A program made the translations under genes and the position numbers. From Cryphonectria parasitica EP155 (taxonomy: Eukaryota; Ascomycota; Sordariomycetes; Diaporthales; Cryphonectriaceae): a stretch of 64,000 nucleotides of DNA. This document shows, piece after piece, positions 1 through 10,781 of the stretch. The stretch lies in assembly GCF_011745365.1 (NCBI RefSeq), contig NW_024468916.1, forward strand, positions 1,223,630 through 1,287,629. Reading direction: 5' to 3'. The notes beneath the pieces are model-generated. The model was not told where the DNA came from. It did not search any database and saw nothing but the letters and a program-made list of their open reading frames with translations. Numbering within the stretch: position 1 is the first letter of the stretch; each line of letters opens with the position of its first letter.

Positions 1-1
1 C

Positions 2-1327
2 CTGCAACATGTGGCCTGGTCAGGCAAGATATGGGATGAAAGCTCCTTGTCCCGATGCCGATCTGCCTCTGGACGGGCCTTGGTGAAGCACGCCCAAGCC
101 TTGAAAGACTTGTTGGTTCAGGCAACAGCGGCGCCGGACGATAGCCACGAAGAGGATATCAACACCAGGACCACCGAGCACCTCAGGAATAACACGGAGA
201 GCATCATAAGGTGTTTCACGAGCATTGGACAGATTATCGAAAAGATTTGCACCCAGGACCTAGCACCTGGCGAAAACCTAACCCTTCGTGCCATCAAGGC
301 AAGAGCTGATGTCCTGCGCGACATCTCAAAAAGACTCATTCCTATACTTGTGCTCGTCATGGGTAATGCATGCGATCTGGTTCCATCAGCGTCATCTGGT
401 TCACGGTTGCGTCTGCGATTCAACTCCTTCACCCTTCAGTTCTTTCTGCGTGCGGTACGATGGGCCAATCTTCTTGAACAGAGCCTGAGTCTAGGTCTGG
501 AGGCTTGGCCTGTCGACAAGGAGTTCAAAAAAAGCGATCAGGAGCTCAGCAAGGACGAGGCTGAACTCAAAGCAAGGAAGAGCAAAGTGAGGGCAATTCT
601 CAAGCAGCAGCTCTCCAAACTTCAGTCCATCGCCGAGAAAGCCAAAGAGGATCTCCAGACTCTCAAAAGACAGGCTGCGCAGAAGAGACGGAACGAATCG
701 ATGCGTCAACAGCTTTTGGCCTCACAGCAGGAGCTTAGGGCAGCGAGGGAGCGACAAGAGACAGAGGAGAAACGACGGAATGCGGCGAGATGGGAAGCTC
801 TCTGCAAGCATACGCAGGACTTGAAGAACAAAACAGACCCCCTGAAAGCAATCTGGGATCGCGCTGAGGAAGTGCGTCAAGAGTATACATCGTCGCAAGT
901 AGCTCTTGTCAGCTCTCCTGTGCAAGGCAGGATGCAGCCTTCTCAGAACGATGTCAGGGCTGAGCCTCATGGCAACCGTACCATGATTGATCTTGTCCAT
1001 AACGAGGACCCTTTCGCCAGTGACCAAGATGAGGGCGGCCTTTTCGTGGACAGGCCTGTGCGCAACACAAACGAACCGGAGCGTGAGAATTCCCAGGATG
1101 GCTTTACTCATCCTGAACATGGCGAGTGGGACGGTCTGGATTGGGACGGAAAGGAGGAAGAAATCCTTTCTCGGGCTATTTACCGGAACAAATACGAATT
1201 GGTGTCGATGGCAGAGCGACTAAACCGTACTCCTTACGACGTGTGGAGGAAAGCCTCGTGGTTCAAGAAGCTGTTCCGAGACAACTACAGAGACAAGGGC
1301 GAGCAGATACCCAACTGGTGGTGGTAG
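2..1327 (+). CDS. Unrecognised coiled-coil protein, 3' part only
   Basis: An open frame enters from the left edge of the window (no ATG is needed: codons are open from base 2) and runs to a TAG at 1325-1327, giving about 441 residues of a longer protein. I do not recognise the family. The middle (roughly residues 175-270) is a charged, Lys/Glu/Gln-rich predicted coiled coil, followed by an acidic, polar linker. The last 60 residues contain a compact Trp/Tyr-rich helical segment (GKEEEILSRAIYR, then YDVWRKASWFKKLFRD) that looks like a SANT/Myb-type or other three-helix fold, ending in NWWW. This resembles the layout of fungal nuclear proteins, but that is inference only. The true start and any upstream exons lie outside the window. 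Downstream lies a long gap without genes. Confidence 0.6.
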   Translation: MQHVAWSGKIWDESSLSRCRSASGRALVKHAQALKDLLVQATAAPDDSHEEDINTRTTEHLRNNTESIIRCFTSIGQIIEKICTQDLAPGENLTLRAIKARADVLRDISKRLIPILVLVMGNACDLVPSASSGSRLRLRFNSFTLQFFLRAVRWANLLEQSLSLGLEAWPVDKEFKKSDQELSKDEAELKARKSKVRAILKQQLSKLQSIAEKAKEDLQTLKRQAAQKRRNESMRQQLLASQQELRAARERQETEEKRRNAARWEALCKHTQDLKNKTDPLKAIWDRAEEVRQEYTSSQVALVSSPVQGRMQPSQNDVRAEPHGNRTMIDLVHNEDPFASDQDEGGLFVDRPVRNTNEPERENSQDGFTHPEHGEWDGLDWDGKEEEILSRAIYRNKYELVSMAERLNRTPYDVWRKASWFKKLFRDNYRDKGEQIPNWWW

Positions 1328-3903
1328 CTCGCGAAATTGGAGTTAATCCTCACATATATCGCCCTCGAAGGTATATCGATGGCGTAGGCTTTCTGCATCG
1401 TCGCCCTGGTAAAAGACTCGGATGACATTCGCCGGTATCCTTCATCTTCTGTGGCTCAGTAGGTGCGGCTTACTTTCCCTCTTCAAAGAGCAACAACACT
1501 TGTGATCAGACAAGAACACATGAGATGGCGCCAGCTCGAGAGACAACGTGCTTATCAGCTGGCTAGAGAAGAGTGTTAGTCTCTAGTACGTTACTAATAT
1601 GTCAAGTAAATTTTGCGAGCCAAAATCTTGTCCAATTGGATGTTTGTGGCCCGAGAAATACTTGCGCTTAGATGTCCGATATGGCAAAACGAGCAAACCC
1701 CTGCCCTCACTTGGGATGTTAACAGTCAAGATCATATCCCACCGAATTAATTCTGCAGGCGTGTGATATGTTTACGACAGTGTACGAAACATGATTACTA
1801 TCAACGTGAGATGACACTGCTGGTGTTACTCTTGTGCGTATTGACAACCGCGTCAACAACTCATGAATTCAACACTACCCTCATCGTTCGTCTGGCTGCA
1901 CATGCTCAGCGCTCAGTCAGTATCAATAGAACATGCGTCTCTTCTCCACTAGCCAAAGGGGCATGTGCACTTCCCAGCACAACGTGGTATCAAGTTTGCG
2001 GAGTGGGATTGCATTCATGGGGCCCGTTCACCCGAGGCTCCAAGTTAGGCCCAAGCCTGCAAGATGCAGTTGTCAGACTACCAATGAGTGAAACCCCCCT
2101 TTGAGCTTCCTGAAGGTGTGTCGATGGAAGATTGGACGACATGGCTAGGCGCCAACCAGGAGCTGCCACATCAACGCTGGCCATTCATGCCTTACTTTTG
2201 GGCTATCATATCGTTTCCTCGGCTCTGATAACATACCAAGTGCTTCTCGACTGATCACTTCGCCTGGCCCTGCTCTAGGTCATATGTGCTTCAGCCGGGG
2301 CGTTGGGGGGTTTATGCATTGAAATGATAGATCAGACTCAGTGGTGGTTGGTTTTTTTTTTTTATGTATTCTGGCTAACACTGCTGACGAAGATGCTTTT
2401 TGAGCAAATGAAGGGCTCATCTCATTAAACTCAGCTGAATTCGGTCAGAAAACAACCTTATCTTTGGCCTATGATTGATGAATGGCCTCGTGGACCACTC
2501 AATGGGTCGTCACGGTCACTGTACCCCGCCCAGATGCACAGGTGCATCTCAGTCACAACAAGGAAAAAGGGAACCAGCATTAAAAATACGCTCTTCCGAA
2601 GTGAGGATCATACGGTGGCCAGAGCCATCCTGTTCCTTCGGGCACATCTGCCGAGCATGTTCCCTGCCGGTGCATGCTTAAAGAATTCCTGCTATGATGA
2701 GTGCTAGCACGACTACTGGCTGATCAGAAAAGAGGTTGACCCAGGTCTGCAAGGTTTTGGTTTCGAGATCTGACACCGGATAGATTGGCAAAAGTAGTCT
2801 GCGGTGGAGCCAATCTATATACCTGGGTAAGGAAGGGATAGAGACATTTCATCTAGATTGTTCAGTTCTAGCTGAAAACAGAGGATTCCCCTCCTCAACT
2901 CTGGGTGACTCAGGGAGAAAGAGAGGGAAATCAGCAACCTGATATTGTCTGTATGTATCCAGAAAAGGGGCACGTTGTGAGCGATATTGTTAGCTCTGTC
3001 CTTGGCTTAATGTGACGACAGTACATAGTACATGTCAAAAGACCCTGAGCACACCGTTTACTGGTGGCGCCCCTGTCTTCCTTAGCGCCCAATGCCCTGG
3101 GTAGCCCCCAATGAGCAGTGGGTGGCACTGTGGGTTGGCCTAGTAAGCCTGCACGCGCGCCCCGTGCACGCGTGGCATTGGGACCTCTGGCTTTCCCCTC
3201 CCAGCTGCTCGGCGCGCGAGAGAGACAGAGACGTGAAGAAATGTTGCCCGCAGGCTCTCGCTATTCCCCTTCCAGGGTCCATCCAGCCCAGTCCAGACTA
3301 GCAAGCAGGTGCCCAATTTAATTTCCAGCCCACTCGACACCACCTTACTCTTCCTGCTTGCTCCTGCTTGCTCCCCTCCCTCTCTCTCTCTTTCGCATCG
3401 CATCGCATCGCATCGCATCGCATCGCATCGTTCCCCAACTCAGGAGAGGAAGTCCATTGAGGCACACTCAGGTCTTGATTGCACTTGTCTGCTGTTTCGT
3501 CGCGCATTTCCGTGGATTTTCTTTCGTTACTCTGTCAGCAAGTTGCATTTCTATTTTGCATTTCAGGTATATCCCGTGCCGACTGTTCGATCACACACCG
3601 ACGCGCTGCCCCTTTACGGATCGCATTTTGAGGATACCGAGCTTCCGTCAACCACACAAGGTGAGTTCCAAGAGGTCTCATGCAAACATGTTACACTATC
3701 TTTGTTGGGATGCGCAGCTATCTGGAAGCTTTCCTGGAGCCTAGGAGCTTATCAGCTGCCCCAGAGAGCTGTAGCACAACAAGCTCCGACAGCTGAAGTA
3801 CAACAGCTTAGCCTTGTGTCATGTCGCTAATGGATGTACCAGCCGACAGAAAGCTCCTCCTACTCCAGGCCTTATCCCATCATTTCAAGCATACCTAGCT
3901 ACA
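1328..3903. other. Intergenic region and 5' leader
   Basis: About 2.6 kb without a supportable gene. Short open frames (for example 1763-2104 on the plus strand) lack family resemblance and codon bias. The right part (about 3330-3660) is pyrimidine-rich and carries a CATCG microsatellite, as expected for a promoter and leader of the gene starting at 3904. A good splice donor (AAG|GTGAGT at 3661) followed by candidate acceptors (CCAG ending 3868, CTAG ending 3898) suggests an intron in the 5' untranslated region. Confidence 0.6.
3396..3430 (+). repeat. CATCG pentanucleotide microsatellite, 7 copies
   Basis: Seven perfect tandem copies of CATCG, immediately after a (CT)n tract, about 0.5 kb upstream of the start codon of the long coiled-coil gene. 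It lies in the probable promoter or 5' leader. Confidence 0.95.
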
Positions 3904-6900
3904 ATGTCTGATGCTGAGGGTTACGATATGGTCTCCCACGATGAAGCACCTGCCTCGCCTCCTCGTGCGGCCACGGCAGCAGACCCTGCTGCTGAGGCAC
4001 CAGCTGAGGCACCTGCTGAGGCACCTGCTGAGGTATCTCCTGAGAAGCCTCAGCCTGCCTCCAACAGCGCCGCCCCTGCGAAGAAATCGGCGTCCGGCAC
4101 CGGTACGAAGACCGCGGGCACCACCACTACCGCCAAGAAGCCTGCGACGACGACTACCACCGCGCGTCGTCCTGTCACCACCCCGACTGCCACGAAGCCC
4201 ACCGCAACCTCGGCTACCCGCACGAGTGCTGCGGGTGGTGGATTGAGCAAGCCTCCAACGCGTCCTACTACCACCACTACCGCTACTGCCAAGCGACCTT
4301 CCTCGTCGGCTACATCCACTCATCGCTCGCAGCCCTCTGTGTCGGAAGATGAAAAGCGTCGATCTGCGGCCCTCGGTTCCGCAGCCCGGCGGACTTCGAC
4401 ACTGTCCAGTACCACCTCTGCTGCGTCGCCGAAGCCGAGAACTACTGCGACCACCACGACCGCAGCTCGGAAGCCCACGGCCTCGAGCGTCACGTCGCCC
4501 ACATCTGCTACGCGACAAGCTGCTAGCCGAGGTCACACCAAGGACTCGAGTGTCAGCTCGACGAGCACAACACGTCCTGCAAGCAGACCTGCTGCTACAG
4601 GTGCTGTCGCAGAGGCCAAGAAGCGACTTTCCATGGTTGGCGGGGCCTCGTCGAGTGTCGCTACGAAGCCTGTTGGCTCCCGGGCTTCCGTTTCAGGTGC
4701 CGCTGCCAGTGTAGCCTCGGCCGAAGCTGCCAAGGAGGTTGAAGAGCTCAAGACCAAGCTATCCGAGAGTGAGACCGAGATCGCTTCTCTCAAGGAGCAG
4801 ATCACATCCTCAGAGGAGAAGATTGCTGAGCTTACAACGAAGATCGAATCTTCTCAAGGCAAGGAGGACACTGATGATACTGCTCTCAAAGAGCTGACTG
4901 ACGAGCTCGCAACTGTCAAAGCCACCCATCAATCCGAGGTGGAGGCGCTTGAGAGTCAGATTGCAGAGGCCCAGACAAAGCTCAAGGAAGCTGAGGAGCA
5001 ACTCGAGAAGCAAAAGGCTGAGGTCTCTGAGCTCATTGCTGCAAAGGAGACCACTGACTCCGAAATCGCTTCGCTGAAGGCTGCTCTCGAATCGGCAAAG
5101 GCTGAGCATGAGACGAGGTTGAACGAGAGCGAGGCAAACCTGTCTAAGGCGTCTGAGGAGAATGCATCCAAGCTAGATGATCTTCAGAAAGCTCTGACTG
5201 AGCAGCACAAAGAGGCACTTTCTGCTCTCGAGGCCAAACATGCCGAGGAGCTGCAGCAGGGCAAGGCAGCATCAGGCGATCACGAAAAGGCTCTTGCAGA
5301 CCAGAAAGCCAGCCACGAGGCCGCCATTGCCGATCTGCAAAAGAAAATTGATGAGCTGACCGAGTCTCAAGCAGCTCTGGAGAGCGCTCACGAGGCCAAG
5401 CTGTCGGATGAGAGCTCTGCCAACGCTGCCAAGATCTCTGCTCTCGAGGGCGACATCGCCGATCTGAAGGCCAAGCTTGAGACGGCAGAACAGAGCGCAG
5501 ACAGCGCTAAATCCGAGCTGGACGCCAAGACAAGTCAATTGACTTCCTTCGAGGAGCGAATGCAGAGCGTCGAAGTCGAGTTGGCAGCAGCCAAGGAGAC
5601 GATCGCCAAACTCGAGGAAGACATGAAGACGAAGGACAGCGAGATTGAGACATTGAAATCAGAACATGCTGCTACTGCTGAGAAGCATGACCAGCATTTA
5701 AAGCAGATCACGACCGATTACGAGAATGAGATCAACTCTCTGCAGGGCGAAGCCATGTACAAGCGCAAGTATGAAGAGCTGGAAGCCAAGCATAACGAGC
5801 TCACGGAGAGTCATACTTCTGCCCTTGAGAACCACGGCAAAGCCATTGGTGATGTCAAGAGCCAGCATGAGGAGACCTTGGCCGCCCTTGAAGCAGCGAA
5901 GGCGGAACATGCCAATGCTGTTGCAGCTCTCGCCGCTAAGGAGGCCGAGCATCAGAAAGCTCTCGACGCGCTGCAGGCCAACCACGCCATGGAATTGGAG
6001 GGGGCCAAGCATGGCGCTTCGGCCGCGCATGAGACTCACGTAAACGACCTCGAGGCTTTGAAAGCTAGCCACGCCAAACAAATCGAAATCTTGAAGAGTG
6101 ACGCCGAGGCCAGCATGGCAAAGGAGCTGGAATCCCTTAAGGCATCGCACGCGGAGATCATTGATGCGCTCAACACAAAGAGCGCATCGGAGAAGGAGCA
6201 GCTCCTTGCTGCACATGCTGAGGAGCTCTCGACCGCCAAGTCCGCCGGTGAGAATGCCCAAGACGCTCAACTGGGTGAGCTTGAGAAGGAACTCAACACC
6301 AAGCACGCCGCAGACGTGGAGAGCCTGACGAAGCAGATGAAGGACCTCGAGAGTGAGCTCAACCACAACCACGCCACCGAGCTCGAGAACCGTTCCGCTC
6401 AGTTTCAACAGTTGCAGGAGGAGATAGATGCGAAGCACGCCGCAGAGATTGAGCAGCTCAAGAGCGAACTCACTAGCAGCCAGGCCGTGGCTGAGGAACT
6501 TGCTGCATTGCGAGCTCAGCTGGATGAGAAGGACCAGCAGCACGCCAATGCTATTCAGCGGTTCAGGAAAGAGCTGGACGAAGACCATGCCGCTGAGATA
6601 AAGAAATTGGCCGATGCGCACCGTCAGAGCCTTGAGCAACTGCAGAGCGAACACGCTGGCGGGGCCGCCGACGCCAAGTTTGAGCTGGAGAGCCTGAAGG
6701 AGCAGCACGAGAAGGCCATCTCCGAAGTTAAGTCTGAGCACGCCTCTGCGCTGGAGACCCAGCTCGTCCAGTCTCAGACAGAACTCGAGAAGGCCATTGC
6801 GGCTTCCAAGGCGCAGATGGCCAAGGCCGAGGAGGAGATCAACGAGCTGAGTGGGCAGCTCGCCAACGAAAAGTTTGCCAGGATTCAAGCTGAGGCCGAT

Positions 6901-7856
6901 CTTGATGCCAACAAGTCCTCACCGAGAGTCGACAACTCGGCTGAGCTGGCAGCCCTCCGCGAGGAGCTCGCTCAAGTCAAGCAGGCGTATAGCGATGCGG
7001 TCGCGAGCGCAGGAGCTCAGTCCGGCAAGGTCGCCGAAGAACTTGAAGCGGCGAGAGAGGAACTGAACCTGGCTCGCAAGGAGCTAGAGGCTCACATGTT
7101 TGAGGCTGATGCCAAATCGAAGACAGCAGAGGCGGACTACCGGGACATGCACGACTCGATGACGGACATAGTCAACGAAACATCTGCGCGGGCAGAGAAG
7201 GCAGAGGCGAAGATCCATGAGCTGACGGATCAGCTCAAGATCAAGGATGCAGAGCTGGCCGAGGCCAAGGTATGAAGCCGCAACACCTTCCTGTCCAACT
7301 CAGCTCAACCATGATAGGAACAATAATATTAATGAAATTTGATCAGGCCAGCGCAGGCTCCTCAACAACGGCGCCCAAGTCGGGGTTGGCAGCCAGTAGA
7401 TATGCGGATGACGATGCCGCCGCCGCTGGAGAGACAGGGCCTGCGGCGGAAGGTGAGCCGGACCATCCCTCAGTGGCACTAGCTCTGGTGCGAAAGCCCC
7501 TTGCTGCTTGCAGCCTCATACCTCCTACCCCTCCACATCCTGCACACGTCCGTCCGTCTCCGTAATACCATAGAATAAAAGAAACCAACCAAAAGAATCC
7601 CCCCACCGACAGTACTCTTAATTCCAGTCGAAGATCAGAGAAGCTACGCGAGTGATGGTTGCTAACGATTGTGGCGATAAAGCTGGCTAGGATGCGGACT
7701 ACCGTCAACTCGCTTGAGACCCTCGACAATGATATGAGGGAGCAGAATATACAAATACTACGAGCCATGGAGGAGGCCACCGTTGCCAAGATTCCGACAC
7801 CGAACACTCCTGGCTTTCCCCAGAGCGCTGCAGCAAAGGTTGGAGAGGCGATGTAG
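3904..7856 (+). CDS. Long Thr/Ala-rich, coiled-coil protein (M-protein-repeat-like)
   Basis: Exons 3904-7269, 7347-7487 and 7683-7856 (about 1226 residues). ATG 3904 has an ACAATG context; an upstream in-frame ATG-less extension is ignored. Residues 1-273 are low-complexity: four APAE units, then Lys/Thr/Ser/Pro/Ala-rich basic sequence. Residues 274-1122 are a nearly unbroken heptad-repeat coiled coil with many units of the type (K/N)HAxE(I/L)xxLK. Intron 1 (77 nt) is clear (AAG|GTATGA to GATCAG). Intron 2 is less certain: I use the donor CTG|GTGCGA at 7488, with a GCTAAC branch site and acceptor AAAG at 7682, because it keeps frame into a final helical exon (LARMRTTVNSLETLDNDMRE). A GTGAGC donor at 7453 breaks the frame with that acceptor. 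Function unknown; a cytoskeletal, septal or vesicle-tether scaffold is only a guess from architecture. Confidence 0.8.
3991..4032 (+). repeat. 12-bp coding tandem repeat (APAE units)
   Basis: Near-identical 12-bp units GCTGAGGCACCT/A encode successive Ala-Glu-Ala-Pro units near the N-terminus of the long coiled-coil protein. The unit length is a multiple of three, so copy-number change would keep frame. Confidence 0.85.
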
Positions 7857-8621
7857 GAGAGGGGTTCCCCCTCCCACGGGATACGGACTGTCCAGCAACC
7901 AGAGCCCCGACTCGGGACGAAACACGCACACTCTGGTCCTCGTCCAAACTTGTACTTGGACCATCTAGACCGCGGCTCTTTCCTTTGTGGCTGAATTCGA
8001 TCTTCTGCGCCTTCGCACTATACCCTTCTTCATTATGTGTTCTTTGTTTGATTTGGATTGAGTCTATAGCTAGGGGCCACAGCAGAAGATACACCTTACT
8101 TGTGTGCGAGAGAGAGTGGAGACAAGTGGATTGATGCAGGGCGGCAAGAAGGTCGATGAACTCTACGTGTGGTTGCTCGACATGCTGTAAGCTGGTTCAT
8201 CGAGGATGACCGGCTCCAGTTTAGAGAGTTAAGTGTAAGGAAAGGTACGATTGAGGTGGTTGGAGACAGATACCCATTATCTTCTTGAAGACGTTCGACC
8301 CTTCACACACCTCTCCTCGCACATTGCGCAGTGATCTATGTCAACAAGGTTCGAGCTTCGACATGCTCGGTGTGACCTACAACAGCCAACATCTTAGTAG
8401 GCTACCCTGAGTATCAACATTGAGCAGCCTAATCGAGAACGGCTGTGAATTAGTGCCACGCAGATGGAAACTTGATCGTCACCCAACGCTTTAAGTTCTT
8501 GATTAAAACCACACAACTCTATCGTTTCCTAATAACACAGATTCTCATGGTATAGAGACAAAAAAAGAGAGAAGGCCATCAGCCTTCCACCCTTGGCCGT
8601 CCAGCGTGCGTTCTTGGGTGT
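7857..8621. other. Intergenic region between convergent genes
   Basis: The 3' flanks of the coiled-coil gene (plus) and the small glycine-rich gene (minus). No open frame with family resemblance, tRNA or repeat was seen. Confidence 0.6.
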
Positions 8622-8997
8622 TTATTTCTTCCAATCACCAGCATCCCTCGCACCCTTGGCGACGTCCGACAGACCGTTCTCGATCCCGGTGCCGAGGTTG
8701 GCGACGCCATCACCTACGGGGCGGGCAGCGCCGCCGGTCACGCCGTTGAGGGTCTCGCCGAGTCCGCGAGTTGCTCCGCCTGTGTGTGAGGGAAAGAAGA
8801 AAGTTGGGTTAGTCGAGGTGATTCAGGCTAGGCAAACTAGGTGAGAAGAGGGAGGGGAGAGGGGGCAGGAGAAAAAGGGATGAGAACTTACCGAGGATGC
8901 CGCCGACGGTGTTGGACAGGCCGGAGGTTGTGTTGCCTAGAACACCGGTGGCCGTCTTGGCCACGCCGGTGACGCCCTTATTCTGGTCGTTGTTCAT
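8622..8997 (-). CDS. Small glycine-rich protein (87 aa)
   Basis: Two exons on the minus strand, 8997-8892 and 8779-8622, joined across a 112-nt intron (CTCG|GTAAGT, CACACAG|GC) in phase 1. The 87-residue product has no signal peptide and consists of loosely repeated Gly-containing units (TGVLGNTTSGLSN, GGILGGATRGLGETLN, GVTGGAARPVGDGVANLG), ending in DAGDWKK. The spaced glycines and small residues suggest an amphipathic, LEA- or glycine-zipper-like protein; I do not know the exact family. Gene structure is well supported by the frame continuing across a canonical intron. The upstream TATA-like box and a leader with a long pyrimidine tract then CA-rich sequence are typical of strongly or conditionally expressed fungal genes. 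Confidence 0.75.
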
Positions 8998-9146
8998 GGT
9001 GACGGGAAAAGGTTGCGGGAGTGTGTTGAGGAGGGGTTCTTTTTTATTCCAAAGGTTAAAGTTGCGTTTGGGATTTTTGCTTGTTTTGGTTGGAGAGAGG
9101 GAAAGAGAAAAGAGGATACAGAAGAGAGAGTCAGAGAAACTGTTGC

Positions 9147-9155
9147 TTTATATAT
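9147..9155 (-). promoter_or_regulatory. TATA-like box of the small glycine-rich gene
   Basis: The minus strand reads TATATAAAG here, about 150 bp upstream of the start codon at 8997. It is followed by a CT-rich tract and a CAAAA/CAACC-rich leader, as in highly expressed fungal genes. Role inferred from position only. Confidence 0.4.
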
Positions 9156-9948
9156 CTTATGTTGCCTGTAATCTATGTCAACCTCTCTGGGTATTCGAGG
9201 GAGGTAACGTCACGCAAGGGTTGAGGAGGGGTGCTGTTGTGTTTGATGGGTGTAAACTTGTATGGGGTCTCGAGAGTGTTGGTCAGGGTATCCCTGACAC
9301 AATGATGTCACTCCAGCCACACCCCACCTCATTCCAAGCACCTCTTATTTTGCTGTGCCACAGCCCTGCGGTTGAGTGTGGCCCCCCTCGCCTCACCAGG
9401 GTTCGGGGTTGCATCCTGAGCGGAGATGCCATCCATGTCTGGTGCGGGACCCTTGAGCGAATCATCGCGGGGCAACGTTCCCGAAAGGGATACTGGACAT
9501 ATTTTCAACGTCATCTCCTGCCTCTCGGCGTTGCATGTTGTTGCCTCAGCCCTTTTCCCTCTCTGGGCCCCCCTATAGTCTTTTCTCCCTTGGCAGAAGT
9601 GTTTCGAATACAATACACTAGAAATCAGGGTCCATCGACGCCGGTTCAGAGATTTGCACGATCCGATAAGGTGTAGGTGGGGTGGGTATGCTTGGAGGGT
9701 CCTCCTGCGCACTACTTCTCAAACATACGTAGGCTTGTAGAAAGATAAGGCGATGGCGCCATCTTGAATAAGGCTGAGCCGCCGTTCCCACGTTCGGCGC
9801 TACCACATCTCAGAACACCAACGACTGCAAGCTTGGACTTTCTGTTTTCTTGGTTTTTGAAGCCATATATTCAACCATGCATTCAACATCTTGGTTCCAT
9901 TAGCTTAATAGCAAAGGGCAAGCAAGAGCAAGGCGTGGTCAGCGACCC
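9156..9948. other. Intergenic region
   Basis: Upstream flank of the small glycine-rich gene and 3' flank of the next minus-strand gene. Open frames here are short, overlapping on both strands and unlike any family I know. Nothing else was seen. Confidence 0.5.
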
Positions 9949-10781
9949 TTACTGCCATATGCCTTCCCAACTCGACTGTCTAGTCATCTGCCAACCAGGA
10001 ATGATAGGCGGTGGGCAAGGAGCATAAACAGGCACCGGCCAAGGCGCAAAGACAGGGGGTGTGACCCGAGGCGGAAAGACAGGCATCGCGGGCTCCGGCC
10101 AGGGCCCAGCATTCACCGGGGTAGCCAGCTTCCACGGTGTGTACCCATGCGCCCGCGCTAGGTAGTCCGGCCAGGTCACGGCCGGCTTCACGCAGAACGG
10201 CGCTGCGTCCCGGCTCTGGTCGATGCGGGAGGGCTTCTGCTCGATGTTGGCGTAGGGCTCGAGGTAGAAGTACCGGTGTGCCGTCGACCGTTGGCCGCCC
10301 CACAGGCAGACGTGCCACCCGTCCCTGTCCTTTTGCACGGCCTGTACGCCGGGGAGCGACACGTACAGGACGTCGGGCCTGCCCACGAGCACGAGCCGCC
10401 AGATGAACCGGAGGTAGGCCCATCGCGGGTTGATCAACCCGGGCTCCGGGATGGCCTCTTTAGTTGGGGGGCGAAAGGATGTTAGAGGACACACTCTGTG
10501 TCTGAGGGGTTGGAAAACAGAAAGAAGAGCCGTTGAAGCTTACCAACACGCTCGATGGGCGACGCCGGCACAAAGGAACCATCCGAGACGTTCGGCAGGT
10601 ACATCAGCCGGGGGCCCTCGGGAACCCACACAGGTGCTGCTGCGTTCAGCATCTTTGACAGAAAGCGGACTAGATGGACAGTAAGTGGCTGGTTAGGTAT
10701 CACGCGTTTCTTGGATAGCCAAGTATGCATGGTTGGTCCGAGCATGTATGTGCCCTGAAAGATTAGGTAATATATATACAC
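9949..10781 (-). CDS. Unrecognised protein (about 236-248 aa), two exons
   Basis: Exons 10781-10544 and 10457-9949 join across an 86-nt intron (GTTG|GTAAGC to CTAAAG|AG) in phase 1. The spliced protein reads smoothly through the junction (SPIERVEAIPEPGLINPRW), which supports the gene. The start is either 10781 or, more likely, the second ATG at 10745 (MLGPTMHTW), because upstream sequence looks like leader. The protein is globular, rich in Trp, Pro and Tyr, with a conserved-looking core (WAYLRFIWRLVLVG, GWHVCLWGG, RYFYLEPYANI) and a Pro-rich C-terminal tail of repeated P-x-(F/W)-x-P units. No membrane segment, signal peptide or catalytic motif is visible. I do not recognise the family. On the minus strand a TATATAGA element lies near 10965-10972, upstream of the leader. 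Confidence 0.65.

Noticed and set aside
3396..3430. CATCG tandem array considered as a CRISPR-like or regulatory array
   Set aside because: Units are 5 bp without spacers: a simple microsatellite.
5698..6888. Minus-strand frame of 396 codons inside the long coiled-coil gene
   Set aside because: It is the antisense shadow of a codon-biased repeat coding region; Leu/Gly-rich translation with no family resemblance.
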